DNA of 50,285 nucleotides from CALCTE01 sp045585835 (GCA_045585835.1 JAZMZG010000032.1:1-50285); one strand, 5' to 3'. Shown: positions 1 through 8,263, counted from the first letter of the stretch. Made by a program: numbers and translations. The notes: generated by a model from the letters alone, not told the origin.

Positions 1-473
1 AATGCGGAATATGCGGTATGCCCGAAGGAGTGGGAGCGCCCTTTTTCGGCTCGGTGGAAAGCCGTATATCCTCTATGATGTTTTCGGTTCCTGCGGTTAA
101 GGGAATCGAATTCGGGCTCGGCTTTGATTTTGCAAAAGCCGACGGAAAAAGTGCAAATGACGAGCTTTATATAGAAAACGGTAGCGTTAAAACCTATACC
201 AATAACAACGCAGGAATAAACGGCGGTATAACAAACGGTATGCCCGTGATATTCCAATGCGCCGTCAAGCCCACACCCTCCGTATCCATAGCACAGGATA
301 CCGTAAACTTTATCGAAAACAGAGAGCTTTCGCACAGTATAAAGGGACGCCACGACCCCGCAATAATCAGAAGGATATGCCCCGTTATTGACAGCGTGAC
401 GGCACTTGTCGTATGCGATATGCTTGCTTCCCGCTACGGAACGGACGTATTCACAAGGGGAATCGAAAAATGA
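1..473 (+). CDS. aroC: Chorismate synthase, C-terminal part (5' end outside window)
   Basis: This is the last ~157 codons of chorismate synthase, which turns 5-enolpyruvylshikimate-3-phosphate into chorismate using reduced FMN. The reading frame is open from the window edge (frame 3), so the true start lies upstream. Family motifs are plain: PEGVGAPFFGSVES, then FGLGFDFAK, the glycine- and asparagine-rich NNAGINGGITNGMP stretch, and SIKGRHDPAIIRR near the end, which includes conserved basic residues of the FMN/phosphate site. The TGA stop overlaps the ATG of the next gene (ATGA), implying translational coupling within the aromatic operon. I see no damage. Confidence 0.95.
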   Translation, partial: CGICGMPEGVGAPFFGSVESRISSMMFSVPAVKGIEFGLGFDFAKADGKSANDELYIENGSVKTYTNNNAGINGGITNGMPVIFQCAVKPTPSVSIAQDTVNFIENRELSHSIKGRHDPAIIRRICPVIDSVTALVVCDMLASRYGTDVFTRGIEK

Positions 474-1714
474 AGTACGGACTTATAGGAGAGCATCTTT
501 CTCACAGCTTCTCCGTTATAATACACAGCAAGATGGGAGAGTATCCCTACAAGCTAAAGGAGCTTGCCGCCGATGAGCTTGGGCGCTTTATGCATGAAAA
601 GAGCTTCTTGGGTATAAACGTCACTATCCCTTACAAAAAGACGGTTATGCGATATCTTGACAAGATAAGCGAAGATGCCGAAAAAATCGGCGCAGTCAAC
701 ACGGTGATAAATAAAAACGGCGAGCTTTGCGGGTATAACACCGACTTTTTCGGACTTTCGGAAATGCTTGCATATAACGGCGTAGACCTATGCGGGAAAA
801 CGGTGCTTATTTTGGGTACGGGCGGCACGAGCAAAACGGCTCTTGCTGTATGCACTCATAAAGGTGCAGGCGAAATTATCCGCCTCTCGCGCACTGCGCA
901 GGACGGCGCGGTAAGCTATGAGGACGCATATTTGCATCATACCGACGCAGAGGTCATAATCAACACAACGCCCGTCGGAATGTATCCGAATACCGATGCC
1001 GTGCCGATAGATTTATCGAAATTTGCAAGGCTTGAAGCGGTGTGCGACTGCATTTACAATCCCGTGAATACACAGCTTGTTTTAGAAGCGAGAAAAAGAG
1101 GCGTGAAAGCGTTTACGGGGCTTTATATGCTCGTAGCGCAGGGCGCTCTTGCATCAAGTCTTTTCACGGGAAAAGAGCTTGAAGAGGACAAGCTCGAAAA
1201 GGTATACTTGGAAATTCTTTCTCAAAAGAGCAATATTGCCTTAATAGGTATGCCTTCTTGCGGAAAAACGACGGTAGGTGCCATGCTTTCAAAAAAGCTT
1301 GGGCTTAATTTCGTCGATTCCGACGTAGAAATAGTTAAAAAAATCGGTATGAGCATCTCCGAATATTTTGAAAAATACGGAGAAGAGGCGTTTAGGGACG
1401 TTGAAAGCGAGGTCATAAACGAGCTTGCGCTTACAGACGGCACCGTTATAAGCACGGGCGGAGGCTGTATAAAGAGATACGGCAACATAAAGGCACTCAA
1501 GCGTTGCGGACAAATCGTATATATAGACAGACCGCTTGATATGCTCGTTTTGGGACAGGGAAGACCTCTTTCCAAAAGTAAAGAGGCGCTTGAAAAGCTA
1601 TATAGCGAAAGAAAGGACTTATACGAAGCATACGCCGACATAAAGGTTGACGGGGGCAAGACTCCCGAAGCGGTAAGAGATGAAATAATTTCAAAGCTTA
1701 TAAAGAAAGGGTAA
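470..1714 (+). CDS. aroE-aroK: Fused shikimate dehydrogenase-shikimate kinase
   Basis: A 414-residue two-domain enzyme for two steps of the shikimate pathway. Residues 1-~250 are shikimate dehydrogenase: NVTIPYK (catalytic Lys56), YNTDFFG (Asp92), the NADP-binding GTGGTS loop at 116-121, and the INTTPVGMYP stretch. Residues ~255-414 are shikimate kinase: Walker A GMPSCGKTT (260-268), VDSD with Asp283/Asp285, FRDVES with Arg309, STGGG (329-332) and the GRPL lid arginine. The linker is only a few residues. An upstream in-frame ATG at 413 exists, but the start at 470 begins the AroE fold exactly and overlaps the aroC stop, so I chose it. In most bacteria aroE and aroK are separate genes; there is no frameshift that would suggest an accidental join. 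Confidence 0.95.
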   Translation: MKYGLIGEHLSHSFSVIIHSKMGEYPYKLKELAADELGRFMHEKSFLGINVTIPYKKTVMRYLDKISEDAEKIGAVNTVINKNGELCGYNTDFFGLSEMLAYNGVDLCGKTVLILGTGGTSKTALAVCTHKGAGEIIRLSRTAQDGAVSYEDAYLHHTDAEVIINTTPVGMYPNTDAVPIDLSKFARLEAVCDCIYNPVNTQLVLEARKRGVKAFTGLYMLVAQGALASSLFTGKELEEDKLEKVYLEILSQKSNIALIGMPSCGKTTVGAMLSKKLGLNFVDSDVEIVKKIGMSISEYFEKYGEEAFRDVESEVINELALTDGTVISTGGGCIKRYGNIKALKRCGQIVYIDRPLDMLVLGQGRPLSKSKEALEKLYSERKDLYEAYADIKVDGGKTPEAVRDEIISKLIKKG

Positions 1715-1718
1715 AGAA

Positions 1719-2156
1719 ATGAAGCTTTTGGTCTTAAACGGCCCAAACATAAATTTTCTCGGCATAAGAGAGCCGGAGATATACGGACGTGAGAGCTACG
1801 AGGATTTAATAAATTTATGCACCGCCCACGCACAAAAGCTCGGTATCAAGGTGGAGTTTTTCCAATCAAACTGCGAGGGCGAGATAGTAGATGCCATACA
1901 GAAAGCGTATTTTGAACGTGTCGACGGCATCGTAATAAACCCTGCGGCGTATACGCATACGAGCATTGCAATAGCGGACGCATTAAAGGCGGTGGGCATA
2001 CCCGCAGTCGAGGTGCACATATCGGACGTGTCCAAAAGAGAGGATTTCCGAAAGATAAGCTACGTGCGCCCTATAGTCAAAAAGACGGTAAGCGGACACG
2101 GCCTTGCGGGATATACGGAAGCGATGGATTTTCTTTTTGGAGAGGCTAATGGATAG
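1719..2156 (+). CDS. aroQ: Type II 3-dehydroquinate dehydratase
   Basis: A 145-residue cytosolic enzyme that removes water from 3-dehydroquinate to give 3-dehydroshikimate. Type II signatures are complete: NGPNINFLGIREPEIYG at the N-terminus (with the catalytic Tyr), the FFQSNCEGEIVDAIQ segment, INPAAYTHTSIAIADAL, and VEVHISD carrying the catalytic His. Length matches the usual ~145-150 residues. It starts 4 bases after the aroE-aroK stop with an AAAGAAATG context, so it is co-translated in the operon. No type I (aroD) enzyme is visible in the window. Confidence 0.97.
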   Translation: MKLLVLNGPNINFLGIREPEIYGRESYEDLINLCTAHAQKLGIKVEFFQSNCEGEIVDAIQKAYFERVDGIVINPAAYTHTSIAIADALKAVGIPAVEVHISDVSKREDFRKISYVRPIVKKTVSGHGLAGYTEAMDFLFGEANG

Positions 2157-3351
2157 AATAATATCACCGTTTACAGCACACGGTACGGTCAAGGCGCCAA
2201 GCTCAAAAAGCGTTGCGCACAGACTGATTATCGCCGCAGGACTGTCAAGCGGAAAAACTATAATTTCGGGCGTGGAAACAAGCGAGGATATACTTGCAAC
2301 GCTCGAATGCATAAGCGCACTCGGTGCAAAGGCGAATCTTGAAGACGGAGTGCTTGAAATAAGCTCTGCAAAGAGCGATGAAGATACGCCCGTGCTTCGT
2401 TGCAGAGAAAGCGGAAGCACTTTGAGATTTTTTCTTCCGATAGCACTTGCGATAAAAGGCAAGGTGTGTCTTACGGGTACTCCCCGCCTTATTGAAAGAG
2501 GCGTCGGAATATATAAGGAGCTTTTGGGAGAAAAGGGCATAAGAATCACGAGCACGAACGAGTGCATTACGGCGGAAGGCGAGCTTTGCGCAGGTGAATT
2601 CAAGCTTCGAGGAGACGTGAGCAGTCAGTTTGTCACGGGACTTTTGTTTGCCTTGCCGCTTCTTTCGGGCGACAGCGTTTTGGAAATTATCCCTCCTGTC
2701 GAAAGCCGCAGTTATATAAATATTACGCTCGGAGTTTTAAAGCAGTTCGGCATACAGATACAGGAGCCTTGTGAAAACCGCTTTTATATAAAGGGCGGAC
2801 AATGCTATAAGGCGGGGCGCTTTGACGTAGAGGGCGATTGGTCGAATGCGGCGTTTTTATACGGCTTTAACCTTATCGGAGGAAGCGTTAATGTAGAAGG
2901 ATTAAGAAGTGACAGCCTTCAAGGTGATAAGGCATGCCTTGAATATTTCAAGGCGCTTAAAGATAAAAAAGAAATCGACCTATCCAACTGCCCCGACCTT
3001 GCGCCCGTGCTTTTTGCACTTGCGGCGGCTTTGGGAGAGGGTGACTTTATCGGAACTCGCCGCCTTGCGATAAAAGAAAGCAACAGAGCACTTGCGATGA
3101 AAACGGAGCTTGCAAAATTCGGCGCAGACACGCAAATATACGAAAACGCAGTTAAAATACGCTGTATGAGGCTTACAAAGCCTGCCTCGGCGATATGCTC
3201 TCACAACGACCACCGTATAGTGATGGCAAATTGCCTTTTGTTAAGCATTACGGGCGGAAAAATAGAAAATACCGAAGCGGTAAATAAGAGCTTCCCCGAC
3301 TTTTTTGAGAAGATAAGGGAGCTTGGCGGAGATATAGAAGATGTTACTTGA
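2149..3351 (+). CDS. aroA: 5-enolpyruvylshikimate-3-phosphate synthase
   Basis: A 400-residue EPSP synthase (shikimate-3-phosphate + PEP to EPSP). The chosen ATG at 2149 has GGAGAGG just upstream and overlaps the aroQ stop by 8 bases; the longer in-frame start at 2104 would sit deep inside aroQ. Motifs: SSKSVAHRLIIAAGLSSG (N-terminal Lys that binds PEP and S3P), CRESGSTLRFFLPIALA (the ESGST form rather than the GNSGT form of enterobacteria), GDVSSQFVTGLLFALPLL, and the C-terminal HNDHRIVMAN with NKSFPDFF. The variant motif is common in clostridial enzymes; I make no claim about inhibitor sensitivity. Confidence 0.96.
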   Translation: MDRIISPFTAHGTVKAPSSKSVAHRLIIAAGLSSGKTIISGVETSEDILATLECISALGAKANLEDGVLEISSAKSDEDTPVLRCRESGSTLRFFLPIALAIKGKVCLTGTPRLIERGVGIYKELLGEKGIRITSTNECITAEGELCAGEFKLRGDVSSQFVTGLLFALPLLSGDSVLEIIPPVESRSYINITLGVLKQFGIQIQEPCENRFYIKGGQCYKAGRFDVEGDWSNAAFLYGFNLIGGSVNVEGLRSDSLQGDKACLEYFKALKDKKEIDLSNCPDLAPVLFALAAALGEGDFIGTRRLAIKESNRALAMKTELAKFGADTQIYENAVKIRCMRLTKPASAICSHNDHRIVMANCLLLSITGGKIENTEAVNKSFPDFFEKIRELGGDIEDVT

Positions 3352-4192
3352 TAAAAAAATACTTATAGTTGGACTCGGTCTTATCGGCGGAAGCTATGCG
3401 ATGGGGCTTAAAAAAGCAGGGTGCTTCGTCGGTGCGCTTGACAGGCAGTCTTCGTCAATAGACTACGGTCTTGAAAACGGAATAATAGACGAGGGAAGCG
3501 TTACGGCAAGCGAAGACTTTGTCGGTAAATATGACGTCGTGATATTTTGCCTATATCCCAAAGCGTTTGAAAATTGGATAGCCGAAAACGGTGCAAAGCT
3601 CAAGAAAGGCGCTGTAATTACTGATGTTACGGGCGTGAAATCGGCGGTGATTCCCCGCATAAACGAGCTGCTTTGCGAAAGATGCGAATATATCGGCGCA
3701 CACCCGATGGCAGGGCGTGAGGTATACGGTGTGCAAAACGCAAGAAGCGATATGTTTTACGGCGCAAATTATATCATAACGCCTACAAAAGAGAATACAA
3801 AAGAGGCGCTGGATATAGTAAAAGAAATCGGTGTGATTTTGGGCTTTAAGGAAATATCCGTACTTTCTCCCGAAAAGCATGATGAGATAATCGGCTATCT
3901 GTCACAGCTTACCCACTCTATTGCCGTTGCGCTTATGATATGCAAGGACGCAAGCGGAATGGAAAAATATACGGGCGATTCCTTTAGGGATCTGACGAGG
4001 ATAGCCAAAATAAACGACGCTATGTGGAGCGAGCTTTTCTTTGCAAACAAGGACGAGCTTCTTTCCCAAATGGAACTTTTTGAGGAAAGCTTTGCAAACT
4101 TAAAACGTGCCATAGCGGAGGACGACGTAGAAAAATTACGTGAAATGATGAGACTTTCGACCGAAAGACGAAAACAATTTGATAAACAGTGA
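3341..4192 (+). CDS. tyrA: Prephenate dehydrogenase (tyrosine branch)
   Basis: A 283-residue NAD(P)-dependent oxidative decarboxylase turning prephenate into 4-hydroxyphenylpyruvate. It begins with a Rossmann motif GLGLIGGS, has DVVIFCLYPKA, then TDVTGVKS and YIGAHPMAGRE containing the catalytic His. The C-terminal helical part includes LSQLTHSIAVAL and FRDLTRIAK. It overlaps the aroA end by 11 bases. The chain ends soon after the catalytic fold and has no ACT domain, unlike the longer Bacillus enzyme, so tyrosine feedback through an ACT domain is not expected. No chorismate mutase or prephenate dehydratase gene lies in this stretch. Confidence 0.94.
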   Translation: MLLDKKILIVGLGLIGGSYAMGLKKAGCFVGALDRQSSSIDYGLENGIIDEGSVTASEDFVGKYDVVIFCLYPKAFENWIAENGAKLKKGAVITDVTGVKSAVIPRINELLCERCEYIGAHPMAGREVYGVQNARSDMFYGANYIITPTKENTKEALDIVKEIGVILGFKEISVLSPEKHDEIIGYLSQLTHSIAVALMICKDASGMEKYTGDSFRDLTRIAKINDAMWSELFFANKDELLSQMELFEESFANLKRAIAEDDVEKLREMMRLSTERRKQFDKQ

Positions 4193-4204
4193 GGTGTAAT
4201 TATT

Positions 4205-5233
4205 ATGAATATGGTATTCAAAAGAAAACTTCCGACTTTGGAGGAGATAAAGAGTATGTACCCTCTTTCCGAGGAGCTTTCGGCAAAGAAGAAGGAAAAT
4301 GACAGCGAGGTGCATAAAATATTCAAGGGCGAAATCGATAAGCTGCTTCTTGTAATAGGACCGTGCTCTGCCGACAGAGAGGACAGCGTAATTGACTATA
4401 TCTTGCGCCTTCGCGAAGTGCAGGAAAAGGTCAAGGATAAGATATTGATAGTTCCGAGAATCTACACGAATAAGCCTCGCACCACGGGCGACGGCTACAA
4501 GGGAATGCTTCACCAACCCGACCCGCATAATGCGCCCGATATGCTAAAGGGACTTATTTCCATAAGAAAGCTTCATATAAAGGCGCTCACCGAAACGGGA
4601 TTTTCTTGCGCGGACGAGATGCTATATCCCGAAAACCATAAGTACCTTTCCGATGTTTTATCATACGTTGCGGTAGGCGCAAGGTCTGTTGAAAATCAGC
4701 TTCACAGACTCACCGCAAGCGGACTTGACCTGCCTGTCGGAATGAAGAATCCCACAAGCGGCGACCTTTCGGTTATGATGAATTCCATCACAGCCGCACA
4801 GCATCCACATACCTTTGACTATTCCGGCTGGGAGGTGGAGAGTAAGGGCAATCCTCTTGCCCACGCAATACTTCGAGGCTTTGTAAATAAGTACGGTCAA
4901 AACAGCCCCAACTATCACTACGAGGACCTTATAAGTCTCCACGAGCTTTATGAAAGCAGCTCTCTTTCAAATCCCGCTGTGATAATTGATACAAACCACG
5001 CAAACTCGGGCAAGAAATGGGAAGAACAACCCCGTATTGCCAAGGAGATACTTCACAGTGCAAGGCACAGCAAGGATATATATAAGATGTTCAAGGGACT
5101 TATGATAGAGTCGTATATCGAAGACGGTTGTCAAAAACCCGACGGCGGAGTATACGGCAAGTCCATAACGGACCCTTGTCTTGGTTGGGAAAAGACGGAA
5201 AGACTTATTTTGGAGCTTGCGGATTTGAGATAA
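4205..5233 (+). CDS. aroF: 3-deoxy-7-phosphoheptulonate (DAHP) synthase, type I AroFGH class
   Basis: A 342-residue enzyme making DAHP from PEP and erythrose 4-phosphate, the entry step of the pathway. AroFGH-type motifs: LLVIGPCSAD, VPRIYTNKPRTTGDGYKGM (with the KPRTT-like PEP/E4P site), VAVGARSVENQLHR, PVGMKNPTSGD, and IIDTNHANSGK with metal-binding His. It has the N-terminal extension typical of the feedback-regulated Escherichia-type enzymes rather than the AroA(Q)/KDO8P-like type common in Bacillus. GAGGTG precedes the ATG at 4205; ATG 4211 is a possible alternative start. Placing the first-step enzyme last in the operon is unusual in order but functionally coherent. Which amino acid inhibits it cannot be read off. 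Confidence 0.94.
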   Translation: MNMVFKRKLPTLEEIKSMYPLSEELSAKKKENDSEVHKIFKGEIDKLLLVIGPCSADREDSVIDYILRLREVQEKVKDKILIVPRIYTNKPRTTGDGYKGMLHQPDPHNAPDMLKGLISIRKLHIKALTETGFSCADEMLYPENHKYLSDVLSYVAVGARSVENQLHRLTASGLDLPVGMKNPTSGDLSVMMNSITAAQHPHTFDYSGWEVESKGNPLAHAILRGFVNKYGQNSPNYHYEDLISLHELYESSSLSNPAVIIDTNHANSGKKWEEQPRIAKEILHSARHSKDIYKMFKGLMIESYIEDGCQKPDGGVYGKSITDPCLGWEKTERLILELADLR

Positions 5234-5261
5234 AAGTTATCTGACGAATTTGGAGATTTTT

Positions 5262-5444
5262 ATGAGAAATAAAAATAATAAGCACCTTGGAATAGAAATC
5301 GATCCCGAGCTTCACCACAAGTTGCACTATATATCAAAATATTACGGACGCTCGGCTAACGGAGAAATACTTTATTTGATAAGGCAGGAGATCAAAGCCT
5401 TTGAAAAAGCTGAGGGCGAGATCGAGTTTCCCGTAAAAGATTAA
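5262..5444 (+). CDS. Small ribbon-helix-helix (Arc-like) protein
   Basis: A 60-residue protein starting at ATG 5262, which has GGAGA 6 bases upstream; an in-frame TTG at 5250 overlaps that site and is less likely. The sequence GIEIDPELHHKLHYISKYYGRS followed by NGEILYLIRQEIKAFEKAEG matches the strand-helix-helix pattern of Arc/MetJ-type DNA-binding proteins (Arc-like, often annotated as toxin-antitoxin or small regulators). It lies 28 bases after the DAHP synthase gene and before the operon terminator, so it is transcribed with the aromatic genes. A role in regulating them is only a guess. Confidence 0.75.
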   Translation: MRNKNNKHLGIEIDPELHHKLHYISKYYGRSANGEILYLIRQEIKAFEKAEGEIEFPVKD

Positions 5445-5448
5445 AACG

Positions 5449-5479
5449 AAAAGCACGGTATAAGAATTACCGTGCTTTT
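5449..5479 (+). terminator. Intrinsic terminator of the aromatic operon
   Basis: A perfect 12-bp stem (AAAAGCACGGTA / TACCGTGCTTTT) with a 7-base loop sits just after the ribbon-helix-helix gene. Confidence 0.9.
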
Positions 5480-5498
5480 GCAATACTACAACCGAGTA

Positions 5499-5527
5499 TT
5501 TACATTGTTAAAACGGTGTGATATAAT
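5499..5527 (+). promoter_or_regulatory. Sigma-A-type promoter of the serine dehydratase remnant
   Basis: TTTACA (5499-5504), 17-base spacer, TATAAT (5522-5527). It points into the pseudogene at 5550, whose ATG is ~23 bases downstream. Confidence 0.7.
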
Positions 5528-5549
5528 CAGAAAAAAACGAGGACAAGCT

Positions 5550-5849
5550 ATGAAATCCATAAAAAATCTTTTCAAAATAGGCTAGGCCCTTCAAGCTCTC
5601 ATACGATGAGGTCTTCGTTTGCCGCAACGAGCTTTATAAAAGAATATCCGCAAGCGGATAACGTAAAATGACGCTTTACGGCTCGCTTGCCAAAACGGCA
5701 CGGCACGGACAGAGCTATTGGAGAAGCGCTTAGGAAAAATTTCGCACGAGATAGTTTTTGACATAAAAACAGACAGTCTTTCCCACCTTTACAGAGAGAC
5801 CTCCGAAGGCGGTCTTGCAAAGCTTTATTTGAATAAAGAAAAAGCATGA
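5550..5849 (+). pseudogene. Decayed L-serine dehydratase (SdaA/SdaAB-type) fragment
   Basis: The ATG at 5550 opens MKSIKNLFKIG, directly followed by a stop; one base later in another frame comes GPSSSHTM, together matching the FKIGPGPSSSHTMGP start of iron-sulfur L-serine dehydratases. Further pieces continue the same protein in shifting frames: FAATSFIKEYPQADNVK, then MTLYGSLAKTA..HG (family: TLYGSLAKTGKGHGTD), RAIGEALRK, and HEIVFDIKTDSLSH. The last piece, ending SEGGLAKLYLNKEKA and TGA 5847, I could not place confidently. At least three frameshifts plus an internal stop mean no full enzyme can be made, and most of the ~220-residue (or longer) parent is gone. Promoter and terminator still flank it. 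Confidence 0.75.
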
Positions 5850-5870
5850 CAAATTTGTCAAGCTTTTTTT
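5839..5870 (+). terminator. Intrinsic terminator after the pseudogene
   Basis: Stem AAAAAGC-a-TGACAAA / TTTGTCA-a-GCTTTTT with one mismatch and seven T residues. Confidence 0.85.
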
Positions 5871-5881
5871 GGTTAAAACTA

Positions 5882-5910
5882 TTTACATAAAATCTGCGGG
5901 GCGGTATAAT
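5882..5910 (+). promoter_or_regulatory. Sigma-A-type promoter of the YitT-like gene
   Basis: TTTACA (5882-5887), 17-base spacer, TATAAT (5905-5910); GAGGTGAT ribosome binding site follows. Confidence 0.8.
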
Positions 5911-5928
5911 CGAGTGAGGTGATTTGTG

Positions 5929-6795
5929 ATGAAAAGAGTATGGAACTATTTTCAAGTGGTATTGGCCGCTGTCTTATTGGCATTTGTTTATTACGTTTTT
6001 ATCGTATCAAACAATTTTGCACCCGCAGGCTTAAACGGTATTGCTACAATGATCCAATTCAAAAGCGGCTTTAGCATCAGCTATATGTCGTTGTTAATAA
6101 ACATTCCTCTGTCAATTTTGGCTTATTTTTTGGTGCAAAAAGAGTTTGCAGTTAAAACGATGATCTTCTCGTGCGTTTATTCTGCTTGCTTTTTATTACT
6201 TCAAAAATCAAATTTTACATTTATTCAATATAATGCATTGGGACACGATACGATATATCCGGTAATCATAAGCGGCGTTTTGGCGGGTGTCGTTTACGGC
6301 GTATGCTTCAGAAACAACGCTTCCACCGGCGGCACGGATATTATTTCCCGATATATAAATACGGTAAGACCCGCCACCAACTTTTTTAGCGTAACTTTCA
6401 TCTTAAATGCGATCGTTGCCGTTGTTTCGATTTTTGTTTATTCCGAAGGTGCGTTGAATTATAAACCGATGGCGCTGTGCATAATTTATTGCTTCATATC
6501 GACCTTTGTCGGAAATTTGTTGTTAAAGACGACAAAGACGGCATACAAATTTACCATTATAACAACGCATAAACAGGATATAATTGATGAGATAACAAAT
6601 AAAATGCATCACGGCTGTACCGAAATTGATGCGTACGGAACGTATACGGGTACAAAAAAATCGGTTTTGATATGCGTTATCAATAAGCATCAGCTTAACG
6701 ATTTTCAAAAGATCGTTTCGAAATATGAGGATACTTTTTCTTACTTTGAGGTCGTAAACGAAACCTACGGCAACTTCAAGAATATTAAGAAATAA
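5929..6795 (+). CDS. YitT/DUF2179-family membrane protein
   Basis: A 288-residue integral membrane protein. The N-terminal ~200 residues hold about five to six hydrophobic spans with the family's N-x-APAGLNGIATMIQ and NNASTGGTDIISRYIN motifs; the last ~85 residues form the soluble DUF2179 domain (ITTHKQDIIDEITNKMHHGCTEIDAYGTYTG...LICVINKHQL), a small alpha/beta fold facing the cytoplasm. Function in this family is not established; homologues in Firmicutes are numerous paralogues. ATG 5929 fits the AGGTGA site better than the adjacent GTG at 5926. It is followed after 26 bases by a lipoprotein gene, probably on the same transcript. Confidence 0.9.
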   Translation: MKRVWNYFQVVLAAVLLAFVYYVFIVSNNFAPAGLNGIATMIQFKSGFSISYMSLLINIPLSILAYFLVQKEFAVKTMIFSCVYSACFLLLQKSNFTFIQYNALGHDTIYPVIISGVLAGVVYGVCFRNNASTGGTDIISRYINTVRPATNFFSVTFILNAIVAVVSIFVYSEGALNYKPMALCIIYCFISTFVGNLLLKTTKTAYKFTIITTHKQDIIDEITNKMHHGCTEIDAYGTYTGTKKSVLICVINKHQLNDFQKIVSKYEDTFSYFEVVNETYGNFKNIKK

Positions 6796-6821
6796 CATAT
6801 TCTGTCAAAATGGAGCTTTTT

Positions 6822-7691
6822 ATGAAAAAGAAAATTGGACTTATATTGATGATCCTACTCGTTTTTGCTTTCACGGGTTGTAATGCGCAAGACTCAATCC
6901 GAATCGAAGACAAAGAAGGATCGATTGAAGAAACAGTTGAAGATAGCGCAGAAAAACAGATCGGCAGGATCATTACACATGAAGATTTTTTAGCCGAAAT
7001 TCCCAAACGTGTTGATCTTGGCAATTATGATGTCGAATTTACCGATTACGGTAATATCTTAAAATACGTCTACACTTCTGAAAAAGATTGCGAAATCAAG
7101 CAATCCAAAAAAAATTTTCAAGTTGAAATAGACGGAATTACAGTTACTTTGCCATCAACCGTAAATGAATTTGTTGATTTAGGCTTTGAATTGATTTCTA
7201 TGAATGGCGGTATAAATGCTCCCGAAGATTTATCTGTTACCGAAACAAGTGCGTTATTTGAAGTAATGACACTCCGCGGCAATACCTTTCAAATATATGC
7301 TGTCAGCAAAGAAAATACCGCCACGCCTTTAAAAGATTTGATCGTAATGCAGATCTCTTGTGATTTTTATGAAGGAAACGTTAAATATGGTGAAGGCGAG
7401 CGTTACGATGCGCCCAACATCAATTTTTTCGGGAATATTAACGGCAAATCAACGGTTGACAGTATACTCAAAGAGCTGAAAACGCCGCAGGGTATATATT
7501 TTACACAATCACTATATAACGGTAAAACGACCTTAGTTGACTTGCAATTGGATTTTGATTTTTTAAATCAAAAATATAAGGGCAGTATTGTTATTACAAC
7601 ACATACGGTACTCGATGAAAATATTAAACAAACAAGTTATGTAACATCTATTTCATATAGAATCGACTATGAAAGTATAAAAAACAATTAA
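6822..7691 (+). CDS. Lipoprotein of unknown function
   Basis: A 289-residue secreted protein with a lipoprotein signal: MKKKIGLILMILLVFAFTGC, Cys20 being the likely lipidation site. The start at 6822 has GGAG 6 bases upstream; an ATG at 6810 overlaps that site. After an acidic linker the body is mostly beta-strand-like with several NGK/NGGI turns (NINFFGNINGKSTVDSILKELKTPQGIYF). I do not recognise a family. It shares the transcript of the YitT-like gene and ends at a strong two-way terminator. Base use is more AT-rich than the aromatic operon. Confidence 0.8.
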   Translation: MKKKIGLILMILLVFAFTGCNAQDSIRIEDKEGSIEETVEDSAEKQIGRIITHEDFLAEIPKRVDLGNYDVEFTDYGNILKYVYTSEKDCEIKQSKKNFQVEIDGITVTLPSTVNEFVDLGFELISMNGGINAPEDLSVTETSALFEVMTLRGNTFQIYAVSKENTATPLKDLIVMQISCDFYEGNVKYGEGERYDAPNINFFGNINGKSTVDSILKELKTPQGIYFTQSLYNGKTTLVDLQLDFDFLNQKYKGSIVITTHTVLDENIKQTSYVTSISYRIDYESIKNN

Positions 7692-7694
7692 CAG

Positions 7695-7727
7695 AAAAAT
7701 GCTTGACCGAACAGGTCAAGCATTTTT
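7695..7727. terminator. Bidirectional terminator between lipoprotein gene and spoVAC
   Basis: Perfect 14-bp stem AAAAATGCTTGACC / GGTCAAGCATTTTT; T-runs on both strands serve the convergent genes. Confidence 0.92.
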
Positions 7728-7730
7728 AAT

Positions 7731-8174
7731 TTATAAGCTTTTCGACAGAAAGTAGATGATACCGTATATCATACTTGCTAAAGTGCCATAAACGATGACG
7801 GGTCCTGCTATTTTAAACATATTAACGCCGACGCCCGTAATATATCCCTCGGACGAAGTATCTATGGCGGGGGAAGCTATAGCGTTAGCAAAGCCCGTTA
7901 TGGGTACGAGCGTGCCTGCACCCGCAAATTTTGCGATGTAGTAAAATACTCCAAACGCCGTTAAAAGCTCGGCAAGTACGATAAGGGTTATGCTCACAAG
8001 GCTCCATGCAAGCTTGTCGTCCGCCCCCGCTGACTTGTAGACGGCCGAAAGTACCTCGCCGACAGTGCAGATAATACCGCCCACAAGAAAAGCTTTTAAG
8101 CAGTTTACGAACACCTTAGGCTTTTTTTGACGGCTTTCGACAAGGTCAACGTAGCTTTGATTTGACATATTCAT
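7731..8174 (-). CDS. spoVAC: Stage V sporulation protein AC
   Basis: A 147-residue membrane protein of the SpoVA channel that loads dipicolinic acid into the forespore and releases it at germination. Family motifs: KPKVFVNCLKAFLVGGIICTVGEVL, LLTAFGVFYYIAKFAGAGTLVPITGFANAIASPAID, EGYITGVGVNMFKIAGPVIVYG. Start chosen at ATG 8174, 6 bases from GAGGTG; a GTG at 8183 and an ATG at 8168 are alternatives. Upstream (minus strand) TGAATT and CATAAA ~15 bases apart vaguely resemble a forespore sigma-F/G promoter, weakly. The usual partners spoVAD and spoVAE are not next to it; here it stands alone between terminators. Confidence 0.93.
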   Translation of the reverse strand: MNMSNQSYVDLVESRQKKPKVFVNCLKAFLVGGIICTVGEVLSAVYKSAGADDKLAWSLVSITLIVLAELLTAFGVFYYIAKFAGAGTLVPITGFANAIASPAIDTSSEGYITGVGVNMFKIAGPVIVYGTLASMIYGIIYFLSKSL

Positions 8175-8232
8175 ATAAAACACCTCACACGGTTTTTTAT
8201 GAATATATTTCCCGAAAATTCATCTCTTATAC

Positions 8233-8259
8233 AAAAAGCTCCCGCTCGGGGAGCTTTTT
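8233..8259. terminator. Terminator of the ABC exporter operon
   Basis: Perfect 11-bp stem AAAAAGCTCCC / GGGAGCTTTTT just beyond the last permease gene (minus strand), T-runs on both sides. Confidence 0.88.
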
Positions 8260-8263
8260 GCGT

